Shown here: positions 28,089 to 37,972 of the stretch, piece after piece
How the letters are laid out: every line of letters begins with the position of its first letter
How positions within the stretch are numbered: position 1 is the stretch's first letter
NCBI GenBank assembly: GCA_016713585.1
Contig: JADJOV010000001.1
Span: 1-64,000, forward strand
Length of the DNA stretch: 64,000 nucleotides
Direction of reading: 5' to 3'
Source: Bdellovibrionales bacterium
GTDB taxonomy: Bacteria; Bdellovibrionota; Bdellovibrionia; Bdellovibrionales; Bdellovibrionaceae
Notes under the pieces: model-generated
Databases searched by the model: none
Told to the model about the DNA's origin: nothing
Seen by the model: the letters and a program-made list of their open reading frames with translations, nothing else
Translations under genes and position numbers: made by a program

Positions 28089-28907
28089 ATGAAAACAAGT
28101 GAGTCCGATAAACAAAATAAGAACAGTGATTTTCGTTCCTATTTGCAGAGCGAGTTGATCCGACGTAGTGAGAAAAATCGAAATTACTCGTTAAGATCGT
28201 TTGCCAAAAATTTGGGAATGAACCATGCCACGCTTTCATCAATACTTGCTGGCCGAAGACCATTGACTAAGAAATCAGTCATAAAATTATGTCATCAGCT
28301 TAGTGTCAGTGAAAATGAAACTCTAAATTACATCAGGAGCATTGAACAGACTTCTCAGGTGCCTTCAGTTGGTCCAATAAAGCTCCATAAGGAGCTAACC
28401 CTTGATGTCTTTATGACTATTTCAGATTGGTATCACGATGCTATCCTAGAGCTAACACATATAAAATCCTTTCGAGGTGATTATAAGTGGATTGCAACAA
28501 AGTTGGGTATTACAACAATTGAAGTGCGTCTTGCGTGTGAGAGATTGCAGCGGCTCGATTTGCTGAGCATTTCAAAAGGTGGTGTTTGGGTAGACCTATC
28601 AAGAAATAATACAACAAATATTTCCAATGATCTAACAAACGCCGCTTTACGTAAGCTGCAGCGGTCAATTCTCGAGCTCTCACAGACGGCTTTAGAAAAC
28701 CTACCACGAACACAGCGTGACCACACATCTTTAGCCGTTTCAATTCAAACCTCCGATTTGCCAGAAGTGAAAGAAATGATAAAACAATTTCGATATTCAT
28801 TAGCTGCATTTTTGGAGCGAAAGTCCGCGTCGCCAGATGCTGTATTTCAACTGGCGATTTCATTCTTCCCGTTAACAAACAACTTAACCGAGACAGGAGA
28901 CAATTAG
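28089..28907 (+). CDS. TIGR02147/DUF4423-family regulator, intact
   Basis: A 272-residue protein; ATG 28089 is preferred over upstream starts because the conserved N-terminus begins there. XRE-like helix-turn-helix: YSLRSFAKNLGMNHATLSSI, LAGRRPLTKKSVIKLCHQL. Core: LTLDVFMTISDWYHDAILEL, YKWIATKLGITTIEVRLACE, RLQRLDLLSISKGGVWV, and the closing FQLAISFFPLTN. The family is expanded in Fibrobacter and Bdellovibrio relatives and is presumed to regulate transcription. Its stop is two bases before the start of the secreted ankyrin gene, so the two are one operon, behind a palindrome at 28026. Confidence 0.88.
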   Translation: MKTSESDKQNKNSDFRSYLQSELIRRSEKNRNYSLRSFAKNLGMNHATLSSILAGRRPLTKKSVIKLCHQLSVSENETLNYIRSIEQTSQVPSVGPIKLHKELTLDVFMTISDWYHDAILELTHIKSFRGDYKWIATKLGITTIEVRLACERLQRLDLLSISKGGVWVDLSRNNTTNISNDLTNAALRKLQRSILELSQTALENLPRTQRDHTSLAVSIQTSDLPEVKEMIKQFRYSLAAFLERKSASPDAVFQLAISFFPLTNNLTETGDN

Positions 28908-28909
28908 AC

Positions 28910-30490
28910 ATGAAACCATTTTCTATTAAAGCTGCGTACAGTATATTCATTTTTCTATTATCGTTTGATATAGCCCTCGCCTCTAAGGATCGTGGTGGCG
29001 GCGATCAGTGTGAAAATCGAATCAAAGTCATTCGAGATGACATTCGGTCATGGATCGAAAGGGGCGACCATACGGACTTAGAATTACCAAAAAATTGGGA
29101 CTCAAAAAAGTATGCGTATGAAATGTTAATACAAATTCAAAAAGCCACAATTAAATGTGTTGGTCCGGGTGATCCAGGTTATCCTGTCCAGGTGAATGGT
29201 AAACCAAAAACCTGTCGTTGGGATAGAATAAACCAATCGAGTCAGATTATTTGTGAAATCGCTAAATTTGAAAACACCCCGGAATCAGGCCAATATGTTT
29301 TGACCCATCACGAGTATGCCGGGTTGGCCGGAATTGAAAAACCAACTGAAGACGGTTCAGTTTATGAGGTATCGAACCAAATTTCAGAGAAATTAGAAAA
29401 TGTAGTCGTAAAGCGGTTGGCAGTTAAAAGAAAAAGAATAAGTACAGCTCGAGTTAAGCCTGGTTTGCGTTGTGCAAAGCTTCGTGGAAAGGCAGAGGTA
29501 CTTTTCAGCATGATAGAGGATTCGAGTGTAGATTTGCCGGAGTTTCAGAATTATTTGGATGCAAATGTGGTTTCTATGGATGCGCAGAATGAATTCTGTG
29601 AGGTGCCGATTCTGGCATCACTTCGGGCACGAAAAATTGATTTCTTCAAATATCTTTATAACAGAATGGGTCAACCCGATTTAAATCGCAAGTGGGATTC
29701 GAGTCAACATAGTAGTGTGTTTGAGTACGCATTAGGGTTCAGTAGTGTCGAAATTATTGAATATATTCGCAGTTTGGGTGGGGACCTTGGCAAGAAGGAT
29801 AACATCTTATCATGGGTTGCCGAGTATAATACAGTTGATGTCGTTCAGTACTATATGAGGAAGTATCCGGAATTAATAAATAAGTGGGATGATGCATATC
29901 TATATCCCTTAATGAGAGCTGCTCAACATAACAGTTTGGATGTAGTCAAGGTTTTAGTTGGTGCGGGGGCGGATGTGAATGCTATTCTAGCATTTGAGCG
30001 AAACATGGGGGGAGTCATGGTGAAGGGAGATAGCGCTCTTTGGTTTGCAGCAAGGTTTAATTCCGTCGACGTGGTTGAGTTTTTGCTTGCATTAGGGGCA
30101 AGGGGCGGACAATCAGCTTTGGTTCAAGCTGGTTACCGCAGTTGGGAAATCGTCAAATTATTTCTCGATGCTGGCTTAGATGTAAACAAACAAGATGAAC
30201 ATGGACAGTTTGTTTTGTATACAGCCACGCGAAGACCATTTGATAAAGAGAGTGAAGCAGTCATCCTCGGATTAATTCAGGCTGGCGCAGACGTTAATCA
30301 ATCAACACCCGCTAATAGCCAGACGGCTCTAATGAATGCCGCAGAAAAGGGTTCCACTAGTTTGATAAAGTTACTTCTTAAGGCTGGTGCGAACAAAAAC
30401 GCCGAGAATTTTGCTCGCCGTACCGCATTTGACATAGCTTCAAAGAATGGACATAGGAATGCAGAGTCGGTGCTCTTTTATGCCCGTTAA
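28910..30490 (+). CDS. Secreted protein: RGGGD/HHEYAG domain plus ankyrin repeats
   Basis: Signal peptide MKPFSIKAAYSIFIFLLSFD, cut near ALA. The N-terminal domain (residues 25-160) starts DRGGGDQCENRIKVIRDDI, has single cysteines (IKCVGPGDPGYPV, KTCRWD, QIICEIAKF) and the motif YVLTHHEYAGLAGIEKP, followed by SVYEVSNQIS. From about residue 185 onward come ankyrin-like repeats; the clearest are YPLMRAAQHNSLDVVKVLVG, AGADVNA, ALWFAARFNSVDVVEFLLAL, and TALMNAAEKGSTSLIKLLLK, AGANKNA. The protein is probably periplasmic or exported. The HE-x-(A/x)-G pattern is shared with the secreted partner of the other TIGR02147 locus. Ankyrin repeats suggest protein binding, perhaps to host or prey proteins, which is inference only. 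Confidence 0.85.
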   Translation: MKPFSIKAAYSIFIFLLSFDIALASKDRGGGDQCENRIKVIRDDIRSWIERGDHTDLELPKNWDSKKYAYEMLIQIQKATIKCVGPGDPGYPVQVNGKPKTCRWDRINQSSQIICEIAKFENTPESGQYVLTHHEYAGLAGIEKPTEDGSVYEVSNQISEKLENVVVKRLAVKRKRISTARVKPGLRCAKLRGKAEVLFSMIEDSSVDLPEFQNYLDANVVSMDAQNEFCEVPILASLRARKIDFFKYLYNRMGQPDLNRKWDSSQHSSVFEYALGFSSVEIIEYIRSLGGDLGKKDNILSWVAEYNTVDVVQYYMRKYPELINKWDDAYLYPLMRAAQHNSLDVVKVLVGAGADVNAILAFERNMGGVMVKGDSALWFAARFNSVDVVEFLLALGARGGQSALVQAGYRSWEIVKLFLDAGLDVNKQDEHGQFVLYTATRRPFDKESEAVILGLIQAGADVNQSTPANSQTALMNAAEKGSTSLIKLLLKAGANKNAENFARRTAFDIASKNGHRNAESVLFYAR

Positions 30491-30577
30491 ATTAGCTAGA
30501 ATTGAGTTATTAGCGGTTGATTTATTCAACCGCTACAGCAGAAGCATCTCCATGCAACGACCTAATCGTGAAACCCA

Positions 30578-31720
30578 TCAAACGCAATGGGGCTGCTCGA
30601 GAGGTATCTCGGTTTCAGATACCAGACAACCTAAGGCAGCTAAAACCATCTGAGCTTGGGAGAGAGCGCCGACCAGGTTTTTCTGAGGGCTTAGTGTTGG
30701 GGAACCAATCCACAAATTATCTACTTCGGGAAGAGTTAAGTTGCCCTTGAGTTTGAGGTCGCCAGAACCGCTGATTTGGGGCACAACCAAGATTCTCTCG
30801 GTCACTAGATTTTCCAGGGACTCAGGATAGGCTCGCTTAATTTGGCGTTTTATTTTTTTAAGGGCATTGGCGACTGATTCACTCTCTTCCGAGAGTTCGC
30901 CCTCAATAAAAGTCATCCATTGCGAAGCTTGCATCGAAGAGTGTGGCAATGACTGTGGTAATGATTGCGACGATGATTGCGGCAAAAAATGACCTAAGCA
31001 AGGACCAAATTCATCTTGAGTTGTGCCATTGAGGACATGGATTGCAGTCGACTCTGTGACCGGTTGAGCATGACAAAGATCCAAACAAAGAGCAGTCCAA
31101 TAAGTGCTTTTAGACAATTTCTGGCGAATTCGTGCAGACAGAGATTCTGGTGGAAGAAGGGTCTGCAACTGTTTCACTGACCCACAAAAATAAAATTCTT
31201 AGCCTGCAGTGTTTTTTGATCCATTGAGGGTCAAGCTTTGCACCTGATTATTTGCGATTTGAAAGCGCGTGGCAAAGAGGGTCATGATCTGTCCGCGGAA
31301 TTTCTCAATGAGCAACTGAACCCATGCTGACGGTTGGAGATTCAATTCGCAGCGAGTTGAATTTGTAAAATAGACCATCTCGTCAAAAAAAGGCGGAGTG
31401 ACATCCCCAAAGCTCAGAAATGTTTTGAGCTGCCCACCTTCATAAGTGATTGGTGGGATTTCTTGGATTGATTTCACAACTTGTATGCCGAGAAGATTTT
31501 CTAAAAAACGAAGTGAACTTTGGGCGGCGTCTGTTGCTGGAACAAAGCGAATTCCATTTTCAACATTCCCAGTTGGAAAAGAGATAGTTCGATTGAATCC
31601 GCCGACATGCTCTTGGCCATCCAACAGAACAACACGTTCAGTCTCTTGACTTAGAGCGGTCGCAATCAATAGTCCGCTCAGTCCGCCACCAATAACTGCA
31701 TAATCATACTCGTGGGTCAT
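30578..31720 (-). CDS. FAD-dependent oxidoreductase (amine oxidase/phytoene desaturase-like), disrupted
   Basis: The N-terminus YDYAVIGGGLSGLLIATALS is a Rossmann FAD-binding motif, followed by RVVLLDGQEHVGGFNRTISF, the usual GG-doublet region of flavin amine oxidases and carotenoid desaturases. At 31199-31201 a TAA breaks the frame. One extra A in the A6 run and one missing T in the T5 run downstream would give KTLQAKNFIFCGSVKQL, so a double indel is likely. The C-terminal half has a Ser/Gln-rich insert (PQSSSQSLPQSLPHSS), then PEVDNLWIGSPTLSPQKN and a final helix QMVLAALGCLV typical of FAD closure. The substrate is unknown. Its 3' end contains the right copy of the 38-bp repeat (30621-30658). 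Confidence 0.7.
30621..30658. repeat. 38-bp imperfect direct repeat, right copy
   Basis: Matches 27947-27984 at 32 of 38 positions. It is coding sequence for the C-terminal helix of the FAD protein, so this is the likely original and the left copy the displaced one. Confidence 0.65.
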
Positions 31721-31796
31721 AGTTTCGCTTTCCGGCCTTTGTGACCATCAACAATTGATCCAATTTCGCAGGGACCAATCATTATTGCGCGGGCCC

Positions 31797-32666
31797 TTAG
31801 GCAAGGTCAAATCCATCCGTTCTACGACTAACGCAACCGATCAGCCAGATAAGCCCCCCAAAGCCGGCTCTTAAGAGAGGTTTTTGGCTAGGAGTTCTAT
31901 TGATCCAGATTGCTAGAGTAGGTGAGACTTTATAATAGAATTTGACGAAGCCTCGCCCCCACGGAGTTTTTTTCAAATAAAAATCTCTGTACCAACGAAG
32001 GATCTGAACCTCTCGCGCTAATGGATCCCCATAAACCGCCGTAGCAACAAAGCAACGTGGCCGCTGCTGAGCCGAGGCTTTAAGAAAGGACTTAATCACT
32101 TGAGGATGTTTTGCATTCCTCAAGAAGGCCTCTGCACGCTTAATAATATCTGGCAAAATCGGGGTAAACTGAACAAAGACTGCCAGTTGGCGAGCCGCAA
32201 TTTGCTGACGCTCGAGGTATTTATCACTCGAATCATAGATTCGAAGAAGGTCCCAGTAAACAGAAGTGACAACAGTGAGTTCGCTTGTGCGGGCGGAATC
32301 TTTAAAATTGGTGGGGGTCAAATGCTCGCCCTTTTTGCAGTTAAAAACAATCTCAAGAATTCGAAGATATTTTTCATAGCCAACAGCAGCCTCGTTATAC
32401 ATTTTTCGACTCATTAAGGCCCGAGCTCGCTTGATTAGACCGACTCGACTTTTCCAAAGTTGCAGACGGTGTTGCTCCTTTGCCTTCTCCTGGGCAAACA
32501 AGATTCCGCCCTTCGACAAATTTAAGGACTTGTGATACTCTGACAAGCAAGTTCCACATACATTGGATGGTGGGCTCTCTCCACTCTCTTGCAGCTTGCC
32601 CAATAAATCAGATTCAATCAGCTGAAGGGCACTCACCTGATTTCCACAGCGAGGACATGTTTCCAT
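31797..32666 (-). CDS. Zinc-ribbon protein with CFI-box (CFVATAVYGD) motif
   Basis: The 289 residues start with a zinc ribbon (METCPRCGNQ, later NVCGTCLSEYH), continue with a helical, possibly TPR-like middle (ALMSRKMYNEAAVGYEKYLR), and end with PRCFVATAVYGDPLAREVQI, LRWYRDFYLKKTPWGRGFVK, FYYKVSPTLAIWI and a hydrophobic C-terminus that could be a membrane helix. The C-F-(I/V)-A-T-A-x-Y-G box is a known but functionally obscure module of predatory and related proteobacteria. It lies just downstream of priA on the same strand. Confidence 0.75.
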   Translation of the reverse strand: METCPRCGNQVSALQLIESDLLGKLQESGESPPSNVCGTCLSEYHKSLNLSKGGILFAQEKAKEQHRLQLWKSRVGLIKRARALMSRKMYNEAAVGYEKYLRILEIVFNCKKGEHLTPTNFKDSARTSELTVVTSVYWDLLRIYDSSDKYLERQQIAARQLAVFVQFTPILPDIIKRAEAFLRNAKHPQVIKSFLKASAQQRPRCFVATAVYGDPLAREVQILRWYRDFYLKKTPWGRGFVKFYYKVSPTLAIWINRTPSQKPLLRAGFGGLIWLIGCVSRRTDGFDLA

Positions 32667-32678
32667 GAAAGCATTATC

Positions 32679-34693
32679 TTAGAGGAGATGTAGTGGGTCA
32701 ATATCAACGAGAATTCGCACACTGGATGGCACCCAGTCCTCGTCGCCTAGAAGTTGACGCACAAAGCGATTTAGAATCTGAGGCTTATCACTTTTGAGAA
32801 GGACATGGAATCGAAACTGATTTCTAAGTTTGGCGAGTGGAGCTTCGGCTGGACCTAAAATTTCTAGACCTAAGTAAGGCTCAAACTTGTTTTTCAAAAC
32901 TTGGGCTCTCTCTGCCAAACGCAATGAGGTCTGGTGTGCCAGGGCTTGTTTTGGGGATTGAATTCGCAAAGAGGCAATTTTAGAAAAAGGCGGATAATGA
33001 AGCTGCCGACGATGTTCTAGCTCTTGAACCGCAAAGCCTTCAAAATCATGTTGTTGAGCATAGAGTAGACTCTCGTGTGAGGTATTGAAAGCTTGAATCA
33101 AAACTTCGCCTGGAGCATCTCCATCAACTTGATGGCGACCTGATCGTCCGCTCATTTGAGTCATCAACTGAAAACTACGTTCATTGGCCCGAAAATCCGG
33201 AATATTAAATCCAATGTCTGCAAGCACAAGCCCAACAAGTTTAAGTTTCGGGAAATCAAGCCCCTTCGCAATCATTTGAGTGCCAATCAAAATATCAATT
33301 TTTTCTTCTTCCATATCTTTGATGAGACTTTCGAGGTCCTCACGACCCTGGATTTCATCTCGGTCGGCTCGACGGACTCGAGCGTCTGGGAAAATTCGCT
33401 TTAAATCCTCTTCGATCCGTTCTGTACCCAATCCCATCGGTTCCATAAGACCTTCGTGGCAGTCGGGACATTTATCTGGACGATTCTCATGGTAATCACA
33501 ATAGTGACAAATAAGATGTTGATGAAAATGTAAAGTCAGATTGATATCGCAATTAGGGCACTGTCTGGTATGTCCACAGGCAGTGCAAAAGACCATTGGA
33601 GAGAGCCCCCGGCGGTTCAAAAACAAGGCAACTTGATTTTTTTGATCAAGATGAAAGTTCATCCTTTCTAGAAGTCTTGGACTGAGCCAGGCGGGGCGTT
33701 CCAAGATTTCTTTTTTCTGTTCTTTCAAGGGCACAACTTCGATTGGCGGAAGCTCGCTCGCTCCATGCCGCATCGAAAGTCTGTGTAATTCATATCGACC
33801 ATCAAGGGTATTTTTCCAGGATTCAAGGCTGGGTGTGGCTGAACCTAGGACAATAGGACAATTTTGAAGTTGAGCTAATACGATGGCGGAGTCTCTGGCA
33901 TTGTACTTAAGTTTTTCATCTTGTTTAAAACTAGGTTCGTGTTCTTCGTCGACAATAATTATACCCAAATCATGGATGGGGCAAAAAAGAGCCGAGCGCG
34001 CGCCAATCAAAATACGTTTCCGTCCCTCGACAATATCCCACCATTGATTAGTCTTCTCACGATCTGTTAGATGGGAATGAATAACCGCGACCTCGTCCCC
34101 AAATCGTCGAACAAAGCGCTGTAGAAGTTGAGGGGTCAATGAAATCTCAGGGACTAACACTAACCCACGTTTCTTGTTTTGAAGAACTTTCTCAAGCAAA
34201 TGCAGGTAAACTTCAGTCTTGCCTGAACCCGTGATTCCATACAGCAAATGAGGTTTGAAAACAGTACCTGAAGATATTTTTTCAACAGCCATCATTTGTT
34301 CTGAATTAAGCTTAGGGGGAGTATCTCGTGCAAGCGTGGGCACGGCATTGGATTTTCGACTGGCTCGCTGAGTTTTTCGGCTCAGTGGGGGATAAGCCAT
34401 TTCAACGACTTGGCCAGGGTGAAAAATATAATAATCGGCCAACCACTCGAGCCAGCGCAAAAAGGCTCATGAAATTTTGGATAATCAGATACAAGCTGAA
34501 GCATTTTTTTGAGCTCAAACTTAGTGCTGGCCTCCCCAGGTCCCAGCACAAGGCCCTTTGCCTGACGAGTGCCTAAAGGCACTATAACCGTGTCTCCACG
34601 GGAAACGGGAAAGTCCCCAACCTCATAACTGAGACGAATAGGTAGGGGCGCGTTGACAGCGACACGACAAATTTGTGATGTAGGTGCCGTCAT
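32679..34693 (-). CDS. priA: Primosomal protein N' (replication restart helicase), one frameshift
   Basis: Reloads the replisome at stalled forks. The N-terminal 3'-DNA-binding domain spans 34693 to about 34460 (CRVAVNAPLPIRLSYEVGDF, VIVPLGTRQAKGLVLG). A missing T in a T run near 34458 splits it from the helicase part, which would otherwise join as HEPFLRWLEWLADYYIFHPG. Helicase motifs: Walker A LLYGITGSGKTEVYLHLLEK, DEEH box IIIVDEEHEPSFKQD, ATPSLES, and eight zinc cysteines between CTACGHTRQCPNCDI and DKCPDCHEG. Total length near 671 residues is slightly below E. coli PriA. Its ATG overlaps the stop of the upstream gene, giving a galU/unknown/priA operon. Confidence 0.95.
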
Positions 34694-35553
34694 CTAAACC
34701 TTTTATAGAACTCAACTAGAATATTCTTTTGAATGAGACCCTCGGGCGTATTCATGCGACCGAGATCAAGATTTAAAAGCTGAAGAGGTTGGGTTGTGGG
34801 GGACTTTGCAACGACAGAAAGCGTCTGCATTTGGGCCAACTGGTTTCCCCAGCGAAGCGTTCTCGTCTTGGGGTAAATCAAATTTTTAGGGTAAATTCCG
34901 AGCTCGTCAACAGTCAGCTCATTTTGTGAGGGCCAGCGTATTTTTCGAAAATAAAATAGATCTTGTTCAACCCAGAGGCCAGGAAGATTTTTGTTTGGAT
35001 CCTCCGTAGGGGCAGCTCCAAAGACATAGGCGACCGAACCAGAGGCTCTGCCAAGGCGTAAATAAGGCTCCTTTAAATAAACGAAGCTCTCTTTTTCTTT
35101 TAGATAGGGCCTTTGCTGCAAAAAATTGTTTGGCAAAATTTCAAGGCTTGTCAGCCACTGAACCAGGCTCTCGGTTGAGCGAATATGAAAAGGCCTTTCA
35201 CTCATTTCAAGAGGAATCTTTTGACTTTCTTTCTGGGGACGACCTTCCTGATTATTTTCAATAACCCACTTAAGCCCACCCGAATATAAGGCCTGATGGT
35301 AGAATTTATCTTTTAGTTCATTCTGACCAACGGCAATAAGTCTGACACCCTTTTCCCCAGCAGAAATCCAGGTTTCTCGAATAACTAGGGTTTCGGAGCC
35401 AGCTATAAGCTGAACTTCTTGCTCAATTTGGTAAACTCCATTTCCATTATTTTCCGCCAGTCTTGATAAGATCATTTTTGCCGGTGGGATATATGCACTG
35501 GCTGGAATGGCAGGGAGAACAAACAAAAATAGTTTACCTAAAAACATTCTCAT
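34690..35553 (-). CDS. Exported protein of unknown function
   Basis: Start at 35553 (MRMFLGKLFLFVLPAIPASA) gives a clean signal peptide; alternative starts lie just upstream. The mature part is beta-rich (YQIEQEVQLIAGSETLVIRE, TWISAGEKGVRLIAVGQNEL, LWVEQDLFYFRKIRWPSQNE), loosely like LolA/outer-membrane lipoprotein carrier-type folds, but that is only an impression. It lies between galU and priA with touching ends, and would be co-transcribed with both. Confidence 0.7.
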   Translation of the reverse strand: MRMFLGKLFLFVLPAIPASAYIPPAKMILSRLAENNGNGVYQIEQEVQLIAGSETLVIRETWISAGEKGVRLIAVGQNELKDKFYHQALYSGGLKWVIENNQEGRPQKESQKIPLEMSERPFHIRSTESLVQWLTSLEILPNNFLQQRPYLKEKESFVYLKEPYLRLGRASGSVAYVFGAAPTEDPNKNLPGLWVEQDLFYFRKIRWPSQNELTVDELGIYPKNLIYPKTRTLRWGNQLAQMQTLSVVAKSPTTQPLQLLNLDLGRMNTPEGLIQKNILVEFYKRFR

Positions 35554-35565
35554 TTCAGCCACCAC

Positions 35566-36459
35566 TTAGTTGTTCACTTTTAGCTGTTGAGCAAGCTCAA
35601 TCAAATACTTTGCAAACTCAGAACGAAGCTCAGGTCTGTTGAGTGCGAGCTCAATATTTGCCTCAAGATAGCCAAGCTTGTCTCCGGCATCGAATCTCTT
35701 AGCGGTAAAGGTCCGCGCAAAGACAGCGTCATTATGACATAAAACATTCATACTATCAGTCAGCTGAATTTCGCCATGCAATGTTGGTTTGGCTTCTTTG
35801 AGAATCGACATGATTTTATTTGAAAAGACATAGCGCCCTGGGAGTGCCCAGCGACTTTTAGTGGTCCCAGGATCTGGCTTTTCTATGAAGCTCTTAACCC
35901 TAAAGGGACTCGAAGCTCCCTCTTCGACTTCGGCAATTCCATACTTACGAACCTGGTTCTCGGGGACATTCATAATAGAGACTGTCGAATAATTAGTTTG
36001 GGCAAAAGAATCTGCGAGCTGCTTGGTCACATTTGGCTCGTTATGAAATCCCATGGTAATCTCATCCCCAAGCAACACAGCAAATGGGTCTGAGCCTATA
36101 ACGGGGAGGCCCGCCAAAATCGCATGACCAAGACCAAGGGCCTGTTTTTGGCGAATGCTTATAATGTTAGCCTGGTTTCGAATTTTAATGATCCGTTCCA
36201 GCAAATCCAATTTGCCATCTTTTGCAAGCCGATCCTCAAGTTCGTAGGATGTATCAAAAAAATCCTCAATTGCATGCTTTCCTCGACCTGCGATCAGTAT
36301 GATGTCTTCAATTCCGGCTTGGACGGCTTCTTCGACGACATAACAGATAATCGGAGCATCGACTAAAGTGAGCATTTCTTTAGGGACTGTTTTGGTGGCT
36401 GGTAGGAAGCGAGTTCCCAGACCAGCCGCAGGAATAATTGCTTTCTTGATTTGTGCCAT
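35566..36459 (-). CDS. galU: UTP-glucose-1-phosphate uridylyltransferase
   Basis: Makes UDP-glucose from UTP and glucose-1-phosphate for envelope polysaccharides. Start at 36459, MAQIKKAIIPAAGLGTRFLP, carries the nucleotide-binding GLGTRFLPATKTVPKEMLTL motif; then YVVEEAVQAGIEDIILIAGR, KQALGLGHAILAG, FAVLLGDEITMG, VRKYGIAEVEEG, and VKSFIEKPDPGTTKS. 297 residues is the normal bacterial size. It starts the galU/unknown/priA run and is divergent from the lipoprotein gene at 36557, with about 100 bases between. Confidence 0.95.
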   Translation of the reverse strand: MAQIKKAIIPAAGLGTRFLPATKTVPKEMLTLVDAPIICYVVEEAVQAGIEDIILIAGRGKHAIEDFFDTSYELEDRLAKDGKLDLLERIIKIRNQANIISIRQKQALGLGHAILAGLPVIGSDPFAVLLGDEITMGFHNEPNVTKQLADSFAQTNYSTVSIMNVPENQVRKYGIAEVEEGASSPFRVKSFIEKPDPGTTKSRWALPGRYVFSNKIMSILKEAKPTLHGEIQLTDSMNVLCHNDAVFARTFTAKRFDAGDKLGYLEANIELALNRPELRSEFAKYLIELAQQLKVNN

Positions 36460-36556
36460 GATTTTTAATCTCAAACGTTTCAGAATTAGACAAGAAAAAC
36501 ATCGAGTCTTGGCAGGAAGTCCCAATGTGTTATCATATTTTGATGGGGGAGGCCTC

Positions 36557-37927
36557 TTGGAGTATATTTCCAAACTGAAGCTGGGGCAGCGCGCCTTTGT
36601 CGCAATTGTGATGGGCGGTGGGCTCTTAATGCTGTTTCAGAATTGTGGGAAGGCTGGTTTTGATAGCGTTGCCGCGTCTGACTCCGATAGCAACCCCAAT
36701 GGACTCACGGCAATCGAGAACGGCGTCCCCTTCGCCTTTAAAATGACTTTCGATACGATAGCCTATAATTCATCCTTTGGAACGAGCTTGGCGGCAAGAG
36801 CAAGTCAATTTACATTTCGTGCTGGGGCTTACTCAACGGGTGGTGTCCGTGTCACCCGAGAGTTCTTTGACTACGGAAAGGCGAAGCTTAAGCCAACCTA
36901 CCCAAATGAGACCGTCACTGCAGGTCAGCTTAAGGATTTGTTAGCTGGGTCCGCTGCAAATAAAAATAGTCAACTTCAGTTTGCGATTCGGCAGCAGTCA
37001 AACTTGAAGGATACTGATGGGATTTACCGTACAGGTGCAGCGGCTTTGGTGGGAATAGATTTCTATAACACACTAGGTCCCCTGACAGATGAACGCTGGG
37101 CAGATCCCATGATTGGCAATTTCATGAAAACGACCTCTGAACCTGATTTTGTTAAGTATTTTGTTATGGGCCCTCGAGGATATAGAGGAATGGAGATCAG
37201 TCATTCCTGGAATGCCAGCGAAGGACTTGCTCAATCAGTTAGAAATGAGTTTCGAACTAACGCCATAATGACTCTCACTGTTGAGGACTCAACAATGGGA
37301 GCAGGAATCGCCAAAGGCCCAAGCGAGGAAATTACGAAGGCCTACGGAACTGGGTACTTGTTGGGGTTCGGGGTTGAATTGCCGCCATATCTTGAATCTT
37401 GTGTGCCCGTGATGGATGCCAACCCGGCGAGTCCAACCTTCGGGCAGTACCTGAGTGGCTGCGGAACTCCTTATGTGAATCCAGCGCCAAATTCTTTGAA
37501 TCCCGACAATATTCTTTCATCCATTCAGGAGGTGGATTTGGCGACAGGAGTGCCTTCCTCTGCTGTTTGGGTTTGCGACAAAAAACTGCGATTGATGATT
37601 GTTCGCCCCGCTGATCAACCCACTATGTGTCCAAAAGGGGAGGATTTAGTCACAGGCGCCAGGAATTTGAGTGGGTATTTCGCAGATCTTGAGCAAATTC
37701 GTCGAGTTCTTCCAGCAGAGCAATGGGATATTAACCTCACAAGGCGGTGTGTGGTCCCAAAAGATGGCGACAACTATTCCCAGGAAAAACTCAATAATAA
37801 ATTAGTCCAAGTACAGTATGATTCAACGAAGACTTGTTTTCAGGCCCTCGAGGGAATTACCTATCCAACGATTTCTCCGGCAGAAATATGTGCGCAGTAT
37901 ATTAGTGTGTGCACCCGTCAAGAATAG
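36557..37927 (+). CDS. Lipoprotein with FQNCG lipobox, unknown function
   Basis: The likely start is TTG 36557, with GGGGGAGG upstream. It gives EYISKLKLGQRAFVAIVMGG, GLLMLFQNCGKAGF: a positively charged start, a hydrophobic core and a lipobox Cys. FQNCG replaces the usual LAGC and is common in Bdellovibrio-like lipoproteins. The mature part of about 425 residues is beta-rich and Cys-containing (SCVPVMDANPASPTFGQYLS, GCGTPYVNP, AVWVCDKKLRLMIVRP, CFQALEG). No enzyme motif is visible. It is probably an outer-membrane surface protein. Confidence 0.7.
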   Translation: MEYISKLKLGQRAFVAIVMGGGLLMLFQNCGKAGFDSVAASDSDSNPNGLTAIENGVPFAFKMTFDTIAYNSSFGTSLAARASQFTFRAGAYSTGGVRVTREFFDYGKAKLKPTYPNETVTAGQLKDLLAGSAANKNSQLQFAIRQQSNLKDTDGIYRTGAAALVGIDFYNTLGPLTDERWADPMIGNFMKTTSEPDFVKYFVMGPRGYRGMEISHSWNASEGLAQSVRNEFRTNAIMTLTVEDSTMGAGIAKGPSEEITKAYGTGYLLGFGVELPPYLESCVPVMDANPASPTFGQYLSGCGTPYVNPAPNSLNPDNILSSIQEVDLATGVPSSAVWVCDKKLRLMIVRPADQPTMCPKGEDLVTGARNLSGYFADLEQIRRVLPAEQWDINLTRRCVVPKDGDNYSQEKLNNKLVQVQYDSTKTCFQALEGITYPTISPAEICAQYISVCTRQE

Positions 37928-37972
37928 TTTTACTTTTGACTTCTGGTTTAAATTAGTAAGACTACTTAGACT

